Below, one piece after another: positions 12,616 to 26,097 of a stretch of DNA of 64,000 nt. This stretch comes from Nymphalis io. Its lineage: Eukaryota; Arthropoda; Insecta; Lepidoptera; Nymphalidae. The stretch spans positions 4,340,001-4,404,000 of the forward strand of contig NC_065905.1 of NCBI RefSeq assembly GCF_905147045.1, in the 5' to 3' direction. A model generated the notes under the pieces. The model was given only the letters and a program-made list of their open reading frames with translations. It ran no database searches and was not told where the DNA came from. The translations under genes and the position numbers were made by a program. Numbering within the stretch: the stretch's first letter is position 1; each line of letters starts with the position of its first letter.

Positions 12616-15600
12616 AATGATTTTAAATAATGAATTACGGAAAGTTCAATCTATAGCGCATCATTATCGATTTCCGAATAATGAAACCATATCGACGTCA
12701 GTGTAGTAAAATGGACACTTAAATACTACTAAATAGTACACAAGGCGTCAAACGAGTGCTGAGTACAGTTAACACAAATGTTGTAGTGAAAACTTAGTTG
12801 AATTCTGTTATCAGCTCTATGCTGTTGTAATAAGACTGATAAATGTAACATGTAATTTTGATATGAAGAATGAGCGTTGAAGCGTTGCGAAAAAACGGTT
12901 TACGAAATTAACACGCCGTCAGCTGTTCGAGGTTCGGTGTAATTATTTTAACAATTTATTGTCCCTTAATACGATGAGTTAGTTGGAAGTTTTTTTTGCT
13001 TAGGAAAACTATTGCTTAAAAAAATGTAATATATTTTTAATTGATTTAATTTGCTAATAATTTTGCGTGGGAGTGATGTATTATTTAAAAAAATGAAAAT
13101 AAACCTAAAATGGATTTAATTTATGCATGTATTTTTTTTTTCATTTTAATAGTGAGTGTTTTTCTTAACATTTTTTAATTGTATATAAATAAACTATTAT
13201 AATAAAAGTGTCTAAAATGTATTTCAAGGTAGTATACCAATTTTTAATTTTATTATTATTTAATATTTTCACATTAAAAATTCAACTACTCTCATATACA
13301 TTTGTCTGCGAAAACGTAAATCGTTAAATTTCCCGTGAAATTTATTTACGTACCTTTAAAATGTTTGATATAAATATTTTTTTGTTTATTTACCTATCAA
13401 GCGATCGGTATTTTTTTTTTGTATTTTTTCTTTTTTCAATTTTCGTTTTGTTTGAGAGCTTATCGTACTTATTATTGTATTTTTATTATGTATTTGTAAC
13501 ATTAATATGTATTGGTAATATAATATTTATTTTGTGGTGTACAATAAAGAACAAAGTAAGTACTTCATACGATAAATGAAGATTTTTTAAACAAGACTGT
13601 TTTTTTTTTGTTTCTAAGAAGACATTGACCGGTACTTACTAAACTATTTAAATATTTTATAGGGTAATTTATTGACATCAAAATAATCTAGACACGCGGT
13701 AGCGTGTCAATCAAGTTCAAGCTAACAGAACTGGCGAGCACCGTGTGTAATATTACACGAACCATTTGGAGCCACTTTTGACCCCCTCATAACTCAAAAA
13801 CAATTTCACATAAGCACGTCATCAGGCTTATATATTGAGACTTGCGAGATACATATGTGTTCTAAATTGCATAAACACACCTCAAACGGTTATTTAGATA
13901 TTAACGTCCAAAAATCGTCATTTTTATCACTGACTGACCTATAGATCAAAACTAACCCAGTTCCAGACGACCTAGAAAGTTTAAATTTGGTATCCAGATA
14001 GGTAGTTGGGTGAATACAAAGGAATAAATCAGAAACTAGTAAATTTTTATCATTTTATTATAATTTTTCAATTAATTGATTATATTAGGAACACTTACTT
14101 ATAGCGCCTATAATGTAAGAATAAGCAATCAAATTGATAACAGCCGGTCTTTATGTTGATTTCAAGGTCTTCGCGTGAATATATAACGAGTGAAATACCA
14201 CCCGTTACCGTTACCGTTACCGTTAACGTTCATTAGAGTGTTGTGTTAATTGCCTAAAATATTGAAAGATATATATTATACATAGTATAATTATTTTTAA
14301 AACAAATTCAATTGGCTTTATAAATATGTTTGTGTTTATTTTAAAAAGGACCTTTCCTTGGTCAGAGAATTTAATGGCTCGTAATGCAAGGCTGTTGTGA
14401 TCATATATTTAAATTTGAGTGGGAGAGTTCCAATTTCAAAATATGCATCCACATATTTTGAAGCAAATTAAAAAATGATCATATAACATACTAGTTTCTG
14501 TGCGTGGCTTCGATTATTAATATTTGTAATAATTTCTATTTTTCTATAAAATTAGTTAAAGCGAGTAAAAGAGACAAACGTGACATTCAGTTACTCAAGT
14601 CAGAAATATCATTATTTTTTTTTACTAAACCAATTAAATTCATCAAAAAAACAATTGTTTTAATTTATCATTAAACAAATATTAGATGTATTTAAAGTGT
14701 GAGGAGGTCGTGACCATAAAGACTAATTGGGTAATCACCCAATTAGGTAATCACCTATAATTATATTTCGATTGGTTTTTCTAATGTTCTATCCAACCTT
14801 CTATGACACATTATTAATAAATGATTCTATACTGTTTATATGATATAAGGTTTATATATGGCAATTTTTCAATATCACCATATAAATTAAACCCGTCTGT
14901 GTAAGTACTATAGTGTGGATAAAGAGAATAGTAAGACATACGTCACTTCTTGATTTAGTAACATTACATTTTATATTTTTTGTCTTGATTATGAAGTCTG
15001 GGTGTTACCTTACCATCTACACTATATCTTTAATTGTTGCCAACTTACCATCAGATCATTTATCCGTATTAATCCGTATTAATAATGTTGAATATTAAGA
15101 ATTTTGTTGTTAAATATCTTTTGTCGCGCTTAGGGGTAAGATGGCATAAGAAAGCGTCACGCCGTTTGCCGTTACGGCATGCCTTAGATACACCTACAGA
15201 TGTTTCTCATCAATATATAATGTAATGTAATCATAATATATATTATAATGCCTCTCTACACAAAAAGCACCTAACAACAGAACAGAATTATCGCTATCTA
15301 TAATCGCAATCTCTATCATATTCAAGTATTTTCTGTCAATTTCTCTTGATATTTTGATTTAGGTCATCGATATTGATTTACACGTAAACTAAATTGACGC
15401 ATTTTTTAAATGACTTGAAGTTTGTAAAATTGCCATCAATCGATAGATATGAGTGAACTCGAACTCACTGTTTTGTCATTATAATCTCTCGCCTTTAAAA
15501 GTTTTTCGAACGAAAACATATATTAACTAGTAAAGTATTATAATATAATCAATTAAATTCGAAGAGCGGTTAGTAACCGAACCTTAGATTTACATTTCAA

Positions 15601-15667
15601 TTTCATTATAAAGCTCTTGATTAAAATTTGTTTACTTATATGACAACACTTTTTCATTTAATAATTA

Positions 15668-15892
15668 TATTCTTTGTACTGCAGCAATACTCAGTCTTGT
15701 TGCGTTCCGGTTTAAAGTGTCAGTGAGCCAATGTAAGTACAGGCACAAGAGACATAACATCTCAGTTTACAAGGTTGGTGGTGCATTGGCGATGTAAGGA
15801 ATGGTTATAATTTAACCTTACCAATGTCTATGGGTGGTAGTGGTCACTTACCATCAGCTGGCCCATTTGCTCGTCCGACTACCGATAACAAA
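15668..15892 (-). repeat. Family 3 repeat
   Basis: Reverse-oriented copy: tail box near 15680, CACTTACCATCAGCTGGCCC head box near 15850 and an A-rich end at 15890. Confidence 0.75.
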
Positions 15893-16619
15893 AAAAAAAT
15901 TATTCAATTTGACTTCAAATTTTCCGATAACAACATGGCCGACATTCAAAACGCCTTTCATACAACACGTCCGTACTTAGGCGTATGACGGGGTCATTGC
16001 ACAATCACTGTCCTCCTTCCCGTCGTCAACGATGTCCTAAACCTCACAGGCAACCTTTATGCTTTCTCAAAGTGTCTCAATAGGTCAATGGTATATTGGT
16101 CACGCAGCGATGAGAAATAGCTGGTCCGATCCTGACCACCTGGGCTATTGTCGTCTCCACACAAGCCGCTAGATTAACTGGAAGGAAAATGGGAGTATTA
16201 GTAATTCCTCGAAATAAATATTTATTAAAAAACAAAACATTTTCTTACTGCATGATGCGCATTTTTTATTAATTACTGTATCTGTTGCGAATTATGTGTG
16301 TATATGTGTGTGTGTAAAAGAAGTGGGGGGGCTTGTTTCGGCCATGTGTGCGTAGCGTAGATATTGAAAAATTTGCTTGCGGATGAGACAATAATATTGC
16401 AAGCTCTGTGCCACAACTAATTAGTATTCCACTTAATGTAATAATGATTAAGTATTTACAGAGAATCGTTTACATACTTGTGAAAAAGTTGTGAAATTTG
16501 TATTTATTTTAAAACAATAATTATTTTCGCAGTAGGTAGTTCACAAGACGTTGTAATTGAGTAAATATTTTTGCATAACAACTGCGTCACGCGCTATAGC
16601 CTGGTCGAGCCTGACAAGC

Positions 16620-16830
16620 GTCTGTATTCATAATAATATGACCAAATCATCTTTTCGCCCGCGGCTTCGGCGGTATAAAACAGAAGCATATGTCCTTCCT
16701 TGGGTTTCAAGCGTCCTTCATATCAAATTTAATCAAAATCGTTTCAGTGGTTTGGCCGTGAAAGCGTAACAGACAGAGTTACTTTCGCATTTATAATATT
16801 CATACAGATCTATAATTGCACATGGTTCTA
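16620..16830 (+). repeat. Helitron-like (Lep1-type) 3' fragment
   Basis: Contains GTGAAAGCGTAACAGACAGA followed by TTATAATATT, the terminal arrangement seen in many non-autonomous lepidopteran Helitron relics. Assignment by recall of that arrangement only. Confidence 0.5.
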
Positions 16831-17126
16831 TCTATACTTTTTGAAATATAACTCCCGAAGCGGCCTTCAATCATTAGGTGGATGAGAATTGAGAGTAAAA
16901 TTAAGAAACATTACGTTTAGGCATATTTAGAGAGAAAAATAAAGTAAGCCTCATAATTTAAAAAGTTTTACTTTTATGTCGTATGCACGCGTATTTATTT
17001 ATTTATTATTTACTTTCTTCGTCATCAAGTTAAACGCAAAGTAAGATTATAAATATGAGTGAGCACTTAAAAGCACTTTAATTATTTATCAATTTTATAT
17101 TATTGATTGCATAGTAAGAATTACTA

Positions 17127-17215
17127 ATATTATAAATACGAAAGTGAGTTTGTTTATTTGTTACACTTTTTGGGATACAGAAACGGACATAGGAAAAAAT
17201 AATTATATGTTAACG
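17127..17215 (+). repeat. Helitron-like relic, 5' type
   Basis: Begins with CTAATATTATAAATACGAAA and continues with GTTTGTTTATTTGTTAC, typical of degenerate non-autonomous Helitrons in this window (also 30381, 32138, 55432, 57745). Confidence 0.5.
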
Positions 17216-18984
17216 AACAAACATAATATAAAATGTGTGTAAAATGTATATTAAAATATTATATTAAATAAAATATACATAAATGTAAGCTGATTACTCA
17301 TACACGTCTGTTATATGACAGCTACTGAAAATTGGCATTGAGGTACCATCCCAAACATCAAGCAAAAGTGTAACAAACTTGTTAAACGTTAAGCAAATAA
17401 TTATTTCGTCCTTTTATAATACGATACTTTAAACCATGAGTTATTTTATCCGTATTTTAAGCTATTTTTAACTAATCTGTACAGATTTTTTTAATAATTT
17501 CAATTTCTTCTTAAAACAAAATCAGATGGCTTAACGCGATGCTCCGCTAGTGCCAGTAACAGGCTTTTACATAAACACGCCGTAATATACCTCAATTCAT
17601 GAACATTATACAAATCATCTTCATCACACAGATAATAATAAATAATTTATAATTTAAAAACTTTAGCGCCAAAATAACATTCTTTTTTTTTAATTGACTT
17701 TCATTTTATCTCGAAGTAATCTACACGCTTGCATTGAAATTCTTTTATCATTAACTTGTTATATACTATAAATTTTATTAGTAATATGATAATACACAAT
17801 TATATAAATATGAATTGTTTTACTTTAATACGTAAGAGAATTTTATAAATTACTGGAATTAGATAAGAACTCCCATAATCTTGATACGTATGCTTATTTC
17901 ATCAAAAGGTATAGCAATATTTTATCATACTGTGTAATGTAGTTAAGCGTACTAGCGGGCCATTTTTATCTCGCTTATAAAAAGCATTTACGCATTTCTT
18001 CAACATGAAGTGGAGGGATATTTGAACTTCACCGACGCCGAGTGCAGCGCCGACCTTGGGGAAGAGCGAGAGGCGCGATCACTTAAAATTAAATTTTAAG
18101 TTGAAGTCGAAATTTTTTGACTTTTTTTATATCCACCTTCATGCAAAAATTTGATAATATGGCTATATCCTAGCCTGATTACCTTATATGATTAATTCGA
18201 TGACGAGTTTATCTATGAAAACACATAAGAAAATAGTAACCTATACACAGAAAAGTATTGAATTATTTTCTCAATCTTTTCGTACAATTTTATGTGACTA
18301 ATACATTTATACTAATACAATTAAGGTCCAGACGCTTTTCCGAGGAACTAAAAGTTCTCGTTTTTAGAAAACCTGTTTATCTAATTTTAGTTTTTTCGCG
18401 ATCATTACTATGACATTAATCTTCCAGACGACGACTACTCATATTACGAGAATTTGGCGTACAATAACTACCGAAATATTACGGAAAAACATAAATGAAA
18501 TATTACGGTCAATAAATATCAAAGTACGAAGTATGAAGAAATATACAAAAAAAAGATCCATAATTAAATTTTCAAGAATAGAAACCGAAATTATTATTTT
18601 CACAAAATATAATGTAGCAAATCATAATGTGAAAGTAGAATAAATAAATAAAGAAATTCATATAGCGTTCGAAACAAACACAGCCACGGTCAACGAACAC
18701 GGCCGTTAATTTTGTGGCACAGAGGAAAACATGAATAAAACAATCAACAATACATTCTGGATTAATAAACCTAAATTATCGTATATTACACCGACGACGG
18801 GGATGATGCGGCGGTGAAACTGGAGAAGATGCACCGATGGCAACAACAAAGAAGGTTCTAGACTATAACCTTATAGTGGCGATGATAGAGACGACCCATA
18901 ATGGACAGGCTAGCTGAACACAATCCAGAACAGCCTAGCAACCCAGAACCAAAGAAAGCAAAAAAATTTTACAATCCAAAAATG

Positions 18985-19135
18985 TTTATTGTGATGCTGC
19001 CTGGTACACGAATTTGATGAAATTTGGTATGAAGCAAGCTTGAACCCCAAGGCGAAACATTGATTACTTTTTATACCTAATACCTGACGTCTAAAAATAA
19101 GGGCAAATCCGCCGGTGAAAACTAGTCGTTTATAA
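18985..19135 (+). repeat. Helitron-like relic
   Basis: Has the TTTGATGAAATTTGGTATGA block followed by CGCCGGTGAAAACTAGT, recurrent in lepidopteran Helitron-derived repeats. No coding capacity. Confidence 0.45.
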
Positions 19136-19806
19136 AAATCAATAAATATATCGAAGGCATGCTAATCCAATGCGTGACTATGCCGCACTTAAAACGTCTG
19201 TTTTCTGTAAGAATTCTTCAGCATCTTCCTCGATATGATGGTTCATCGTTATCTTTGTCCGTATCATAATATCAAATTAAACCTTGCCGCTTTAACTCAA
19301 AAATACAAGATCTTTTCTAATTTTATGTCCAATACGTATAACGGAAAACGTATTTGCCATTCCTATTGTCATTTGTTCGTATGGAAAATGTAACGAACGA
19401 CATGAATGGAATCTCACGAAGACAATTGAACAAAGAATTGTAATAGAAATATCACACTTACGGAGTCAGTTCGCGCTTGTCGTATAATAACGTCAGTTAT
19501 ACTGTAACGTTAGATGTTATGCTTTGCGATATTAAGAACTATGAAATGAGATGAGAGTCAAAAATGTCCTATGGAATTATCCTGGGAAAACTTACTTCAC
19601 AAGTGTAATTAATAAAGTATGTAGAATCAAAAATAATTTAAATATATTTTTTTTAATCTTAAAAATATAACATACACAAAAATTGTATTGCGAAGCTTAT
19701 GTTATAAACGATTTCTTCCAACCACCCTGGAGTGTGTGTAACATAAGTGTGTATTTAAATAAACTGATGTATGTATATATTATATACTTTACTTTTACTT
19801 GGCGAT

Positions 19807-20012
19807 ACCTATCGAGATTGCACAAACAATCTCGATAGGTTTTACCCACTCATCAGATATACTGCCGCCAAACAACAATATTTAGTATTGATGCTATCTT
19901 AGTGCCCAAGTTTGGTGGCTCTTGGCGCTTTAAGGAACGGTTAATATTTCTTACAGTGCCAATGTCTATTGGAGGTGATGAACAGTTACCAGGGCAATTT
20001 TCCCGTCCTTTT
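19807..20012 (-). repeat. Family 3 repeat with hairpin at its tail
   Basis: Reverse-oriented family 3 copy. At 19807-19840 a perfect 14-bp hairpin (6-nt loop) adjoins the tail. Confidence 0.7.
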
Positions 20013-21164
20013 ATTAATTTTATAAAATTAATAAAATAAATACAATCATAGAAATTTGGACTGCCAATGATACCATAATTTAATAATAAATATTAATATA
20101 ATTAAGTTTTCTTTTTGTTCCTATATTATATTCAATGTCATTACATACAGATAAGCTAGCTCTCAGCATTGATTTGATCGCATACATATACAGATTTATA
20201 TAATATAAGATTATGTAATATAACTTCCAGTCCTAACTTCGTTGCCCTTACCAGATCCAAATTAAATCATCCTGAGACCCAATCCTGAGACACAAAAAAC
20301 ACATCAAAATTAGTAGTGACGTTTAGGCGTTATGGAAGACTGATATACATATGACTGATATATACTACTGATATTATTTACGAAATATTTACATATAACT
20401 GCTCCCGTGACCTATGGGTTATTTGATGTCTACATTTTTTATACTATATTGGTTAATGTCTATAGATAGTTTGAGAAAAGCAACAGTGCTTTTCTCAAAG
20501 TTGATGGTATATAGTATTCTCTCTTAAGCCATTAGCCATTTAGCCATTATATAGCTCGTTAGACCATTGATATTTTTAGTTTGATATTATAAATATTATA
20601 CTAACAATTTAAAAGTCTATACGCGTGTTTCTGAACTTATTCAAGAAACTCGTCTAATATTTAGTGAACTGCAGGTCTATCAATTAATATTAGAAGGCTA
20701 GGACCAGGCTCAATGCTGGAAACATATTTTGACGTCAAAGATTAATTATGACATTATTGCATTCGATCTGAGTATATTTAATTTGATATTTTATAAAGTA
20801 ATTTAACTTTTTAATTTAATAGTACATTAAACAAAGAACAATGACAAATATTAGTTATAAAAATATATTTTATAACAATAATTAACACATTCTCTTTTAG
20901 TATTTAAAATGAAAAAGGAAATTGTCAATAGCTGCTAGTAAGTAAAATGTACTTTAATATTTTTACGTTCTGTGTTTGCATCTACTAGGATTCAATTAAT
21001 TGTGTTAAGGTTTGTACCAACTAATTTATTTTATTATAGTTTTGCGAGTAAAATAAATAAGCAAAAACATATAATCTATAGTAAGACTAGTCTCAAATTC
21101 AAAAAAAGCATAGTTCTATATTTCAAACAAATCAAATTATATCTAGCATTCTTTCTAATATTAT

Positions 21165-21300
21165 AAATGGAAAATTGAGTTTATTTATTTCTTTATTGGT
21201 TACACTTTTACATTATGAAATTTTGCATACACGTTTTCAGGGGTACCGAAAAGGACATAGCGTACCAAACACCTCCTCCCTCCCCTCCATTTACTAATAA
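21165..21300 (+). repeat. Helitron-like relic
   Basis: Begins CTTTCTAATATTATAAATGG and has the ACCGAAAAGGACATAGCGTA block. Confidence 0.45.
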
Positions 21301-21865
21301 CCCATAGGAACCCATAAGAAAGCGTTCGATTTTTTTTTCTTTCAAAGACAAGAATACAAATAAACCCATCTTTCCAGCAACATTTTCAAAGGCTGAAATA
21401 AAACGGCAACGGCGTCTGTATCAAAGAAGTCTTCTAACCTGTGGATAATCTTACTATTTAATGGATTCGTAGTCACTTTTTAAACAATTTTATGTTAACA
21501 GAAAATATAATATATACAGCTGAACTATCATATTGGACAAGACGATATAAATATATCATATTTTTAAAATTATCAAATGTAATTCTAAATCAATTAATCG
21601 TACTTGTAATTTTATTTTGTCCGTCAATGATTTTTGTCCCAAATACGATTAAGTTATGACACGAATACGCGACCAAAATAAATCACGAACTTAATTATAA
21701 ATAGTTATCATACGTTTTCTTTGTTGAGTTGTCTTTCAAGGTCGTACATTTCATGATGAATTAAAATCATTTACTTCGCAAGTTCAACGATAGCCACAAA
21801 TATATTATACAATAAAGTATGTAAATATAATAGTCAAAATATAGAAGCCATGTAATAACATAAAA

Positions 21866-22125
21866 AATAGGTATGCAAACAGGCAATGATAATGGATTAG
21901 CGCTCTCTACCACCTAAATGCACTGTAAGGAATATTAACCACCATTATATTGTCAAGACACCACTAACATTGGCCACTTAGATGTTATGTCCCTTGTGCT
22001 TGTAGTAACACTGGCTCGCTCACACTTAAAACAAGACCAGAACAGTTTTTTATTACTGTTTGGCGGAAGAATGATGTGTGGGTAGTACCTACCCAAACGA
22101 GCTCGTAAAAAGCCGTACAACCAAG
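21866..22125 (+). repeat. Family 3 repeat, diverged
   Basis: Head TAGGTATGCAAACAGGC, middle CACTGTAAGGAATATTAACC, tail GGCGGAAGAATGATGTGTGG followed by GTAGTACCTACCCAAACGAG. Confidence 0.65.
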
Positions 22126-22189
22126 TTAAATCTGTCTCAAGAACAAAATCTTTTTTCAATATAAATAAACATTACTTATTAAGAGAGCC

Positions 22190-22290
22190 GTGAAAGCCTA
22201 AAGGTTAGGAAACGTGCATCTTAACCGATAATTCCGAATTCATACCCCAGCAAGCACTAACACATCCAACCCGCATAGGAGCAGCGTAGC
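22190..22290 (+). repeat. tRNA-derived SINE head fragment
   Basis: Order of blocks matches a decayed Metulj-type head: GTGCATCTTAACCGATAATT, then CCCAGCAAGCAC and ACCCGCATAGGAGCAGCGT. No full tRNA fold. Confidence 0.5.
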
Positions 22291-22512
22291 TATGTAAGTT
22301 TCAAACCACATTTACAAACTGTTATTTTTTAGTGTTTTTTTATGACGTTGTTTTAAATAGAAATTCAAACATATAAATATATAAAAATACTTTCTCTGCA
22401 TTCTCTGCCAGTCAACTTTCATATTCAGAAGAGTCATAACTGCCAATGCTTAAAAATAATATAATATAACAAACACAACACATACTAAGTAAATAAATAA
22501 ATAATAAAATGA

Positions 22513-22615
22513 ATTTCTTCCGTACCGATTTTAGCTACGGCGGGCATTCTCAAGAGATATTAGCTAACTACGCAGGATATATATAGTGCACCTGTGTTTG
22601 CGCAAACACTTACAT
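22513..22615 (-). repeat. SINE family 2 tail fragment
   Basis: Matches the family tail in reverse: GGCATTCTCAAGAGATATTA, then ACTACGCAGGATAT and a GTGCACCTGTGTTTGCGC block. Confidence 0.6.
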
Positions 22616-22654
22616 GGAAGATATATGAGTAAAACAATATAATATAATAATGTG

Positions 22655-22862
22655 TGTGATTGTTAGAATTTTGTCTATTTGTCTGATTATCTGCTTGTCT
22701 GTTTATCTGTGTGTTTGTGCACGCTAATCTTAGAAACGGCTTAACGGATTTGAGTGCGGTAACTAATGTATTGTGGCTAACTTTATTTAAAATTTTGTGT
22801 TTGTTTTATTTCAATCGGCTTATATATAATAAAGTTATGTCAACTTAAAGAGTCACGTCGAA
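22655..22862 (+). repeat. Helitron-like relic
   Basis: A TGTCTGTTTATCTGTGTGTT run followed by ACGGCTTAACGGATTTGAGT and TAATAAAGTTATG. Order resembles other Helitron-type relics; low certainty. Confidence 0.35.
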
Positions 22863-23767
22863 CATTTATTCGATACAATTGTTATAAAATAACTGTTCTT
22901 CCAATGTAAAGTCAGATCCGAAAAACTGAGATCAATAAGATCAATCATATTAATAGGAAGCAGCTTATGCTGGTGTATGTCGATTGTCTTAATATGTTTA
23001 TCTTTTAAGGGTGACTATAACCTTTTCATTTCGGTCGTTTTTCATAAAATATTAATTCTTATGAAAGATATCGATCATAGACTATTTTTTGTACTTTTTA
23101 TAGCTTTGTCATATTAATACAACGGGTATTTGTGTAGGTTGTTTGAAAATACTCATATATACATACGTATTTATTTTCGGTTTGTAAATAACTTTGTAAG
23201 TTAAAGGCTATAGGGTAGGTATTTCGTTTCGTTGCCGCATATATGTTTTTTCATTGTTTTGTTAAATTTATACTTAGTCGATTAGTTTGACAAGTGAAGC
23301 AAAGCCTGAAATATATACAAATAAAAATTAAAAATAGTACAAATCGTGACCGCGTGGAATGGTGACAAGAGTGCTAGCAGTATTTCCCCTATGAATTCAA
23401 TTCAACAATTCCGATTCTCTGGGCGAAAAATGAACCAGTTAGTTAGTTGATAATAAGTACTAATAAAAAAACAGATTTACGTTTTAATTTTAAAAGGATA
23501 CCATTTCCTGTGAAGGTATCGTTTGCGGTTACAATAAATAAAGCACTGGAAAAGTGATTCAAGAATGTCGGAATAGATTTAAGGTAATGATGTTTTTCTC
23601 ATGTATGATTCCAAGTGTATGTTGCCTTATATGCGGAAAACCCGAATAAATACTAAAATCCCACGAAAATAAAACTAAATATGTTGTATATACTGAAATA
23701 TTATAAGTCTGCTCTTAGTGATTTCTTAAAGTTATACGTAGGTGAAACCGCAGGTACAGCTAGTTTT

Positions 23768-24225
23768 ATAATATTATCATTATCAAGCCAAGCGATCAAT
23801 GCACATGCGATAAAACATGTCACAAATAACAAATATCTTATAAAAGAAAATAGAAAGAAAGTAACAGCCTGTTAATGCTGTGGGACAGCTGGGCTAAGGC
23901 CTCCTCTCCGTTTTGAGGAGAAGGTTTGGAGCTTATTCCATCACGCTGCTCCAATACGGGTTGGTAATACACATGTGGCAGAATTTCAATGAAATTAGAC
24001 ACATGCAGGTTTCCTAGCGATGTTTTTCTTCACCGTCAAGCACGGGATGAATTATAAACACAAATTAAGCACATGAATTCAGTGGTGCTTGCCCGGGTTT
24101 GAACCCACGATCATCGATTAAGATTCACGCGTTCTAACCACTAGGCCATCTCGGCCTAATAAGATAATATAAGTATTATCTTTTAAACTACAGCTCTAAA
24201 GTGTAAATGGCAAATATTATCAGAA
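23768..24225 (+). repeat. Unclassified repeat interrupted by a Metulj-like SINE
   Basis: The outer parts (23768-23845 and 24160-24225) match the uninterrupted copy at 7128-7290; the SINE at 23860-24156 sits between them. Confidence 0.65.
23860..24156 (-). repeat. Metulj-like SINE, near full length
   Basis: Tail block (CTAAGGCCTCCTCTCCG) at the low end, ACATGCAGGTTTCC in the middle and the tRNA-like head (reverse of GCCTAGTGGTTAGAACGCG) at the high end. Nested in the repeat at 23768-24225. Confidence 0.85.
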
Positions 24226-24374
24226 CACAAATTTACTTATCTGCTAAAGTTTATTCATAATAGACCAACGAGGCAGTCAGCCGTATATAACAGTATGTAT
24301 AATATATAAAATAATATATATATAATATCGATAATGTGTATAAAGTATCTGTTATTTTCATCGTACTTCCTGTC

Positions 24375-24446
24375 GGGGGTGTAACTCAGTGGTAGAGTGT
24401 CTGCTTCGCATGCTGAAAGTCCTGGGTTCAAATCCCAGCACCTCCA
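24375..24446 (+). tRNA. tRNA-Ala (anticodon CGC)
   Basis: A 72-nt gene that folds into a full cloverleaf. The acceptor stem GGGGGTG/CACCTCC pairs throughout with a G-U at the third pair, the alanine identity element, and the discriminator base is A. The D stem ACTC/GAGT and T stem CTGGG/CCCAG are fully paired. The anticodon loop TTCGCAT gives CGC, reading GCG. The anticodon stem TCTGC/GCTGA has one T-T mismatch. The B box GGTTCAAATCC is intact; the A box has A where G is usual, matched by a paired change in the D stem. A TTTT tract about 25 nt downstream could end Pol III transcription. No SINE body follows, so a real tRNA gene is favoured over a SINE head. Confidence 0.85.
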
Positions 24447-26097
24447 CACTAGGCTTACACGACCACCGTTTTGTATTTTCTTGAGTAACCAAGTTAATAG
24501 CGATGAGCAATAAATATTGACTTTTTGTATGTATTTTTCTCATTTATTTTAGAAAGGACATCTTTGCCTAAAGTTATAACCCAATTCTTAGCTTTGTCAA
24601 TGCACTGCACGCAAAAAAGTCTTGTGTCCATTGATGTTCTCAATTTCGCTTATTTGTTGAATATTTTTTCAATGTAGAATATGACTTTATTTCAGATAAA
24701 AACATTATTTAACAAAGTACATAAAATACACATACTTTGTAGGAGAATCTAAAAATATAAAGATAGCTTAGACAAAAGCAGTCGGAAAGTGTTAGATTTA
24801 GTTCATAAAATAACAATGTAAATTATAAATTCAATTCAACGTTTACAGTTTTTTTTTATCTGTTTTTAAATAACATGAAATAGTTATTTTCGTAACCAAA
24901 ATTCATTTATTATATTCTTCAATTCTATAAATCTATACAACAATTGTTTACATTATGACCTTGTCTACAAACGAAATCGACAACAGCTGCGTGACCTTGT
25001 CTAGACCCAATACAATTCTAATGATAGCAATACAGTCAGGTACTCTCGCTTAATAAACTTGATGCAATGCAGTATGCAAACTACTGCACTAAATGTGTTC
25101 ATAGAAGCCCTATGAACTTCACTAAAAGTTAGAAGAAGAATAACTTTCCCGCGCTTGATTAAAAACTGAATAACTGCTACCGAATCGATCTTAATTTGAT
25201 TTCAGAATTGTGCGGGTATAGAAATATCACCCAATATTATAAAACAAAGTCTCCCCGCTGCGTATGCTGAATTTTCATACGGTTTACACCAATAGACGGA
25301 TTGAGTCATGAGGAAGATTTAAGTGTATAATTCTTTAAAGATTTTTGTAATTTGGCTGAACATGACGATGATTGTTGAAGATGTCGGAAAACAACAACTG
25401 AGAGCATCACTGGGCAGCGTCTCGTAAACCAATAGTTATATGCATTACGATATAAATGTATTATATCGATATTGTACATCGACCCTTATTCTCCCCGTGC
25501 GAGGCCGGGATGAGGGTAGCTAGTACGACATATATATGCATTACATGTACTGGTGTATTAATTACCATTATGTATACATTTTATGAAATTTATGAATTCA
25601 ATTGTTTTTCTGACAGATTATCAATACCGCGTAATGTATTTCAAACAGAATATTATATATTCAAGTATATACTTACGACTATAGTTGTAGTTACTACTTG
25701 CATTGAGTTACTTGTTTTAGTGCCATGAAAAAGGCGTAAGGAATTAAAAGAAGAAAAAATTCAGTTAAGTTAAACAAATGCAAGGACGCTTACAGAAGCG
25801 TACAAATTATGAAAATATATATTAAAGTATTATTAATTAGTTAGTAAGTAACAGCCTGTGAATGTCCCACTACTGGGCTAAGTTCCTTTTTTTGGTTTTG
25901 AGGAGAAGGTTTGAAGTTTATTCCACCACGTTGCTCCACTGGCAGAATTTCAATAAAATTAGACACATGCAGGTTTCCTCACGATGTTTTCCTTCACCGC
26001 TAAGCTCGAGATGAATTATAAACACAAATTAAGCACATGAAATTAAAGTATACTTATACATATATATTTTCACGTGAGTCCTATTTACAAATTTACC
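24447..26097. other. Intergenic region before the duplicated block
   Basis: AT-rich, no supported gene; the 90-codon ORF at 25456-25728 has no recognisable domain and low-complexity composition. A truncated Metulj-like SINE (25847-26041) ends just before the duplicated block begins. Confidence 0.55.
25847..26041 (-). repeat. Truncated Metulj-like SINE
   Basis: Body only: tail box CCCACTACTGGGCTAAG through ACATGCAGGTTTCC to AATTAAGCACATGA; the tRNA-like head is missing. Confidence 0.8.

Larger units (their letters stand above)
12616..24374. other. Intergenic region between gene A and the tRNA gene
   Basis: About 11.8 kb without a supported protein gene. It is AT-rich and holds decayed repeats (listed separately at 15668, 16620, 17127, 18985, 19807, 21165, 21866, 22190, 22513, 22655, 23335, 23768). 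ORFs here are short, low-complexity and rich in Ile/Phe/Tyr/Asn as expected from AT-rich DNA. Two patches with higher GC (about 15940-16190 and 18780-18960) show no recognisable product. 13684-14060 looks like a mobile-element relic but I cannot name it. Confidence 0.6.

Noticed and set aside
18410..18643. 77-codon Thr/Ile/Lys-rich ORF
   Set aside because: Low-complexity composition, no domain, no splice context; typical chance ORF in AT-rich DNA.
24255..24543. Two overlapping minus-strand ORFs of about 60 codons with LGFEPRTF / LNPGLSA
   Set aside because: They are the antisense of the tRNA-Ala gene, a well-known source of false proteins.
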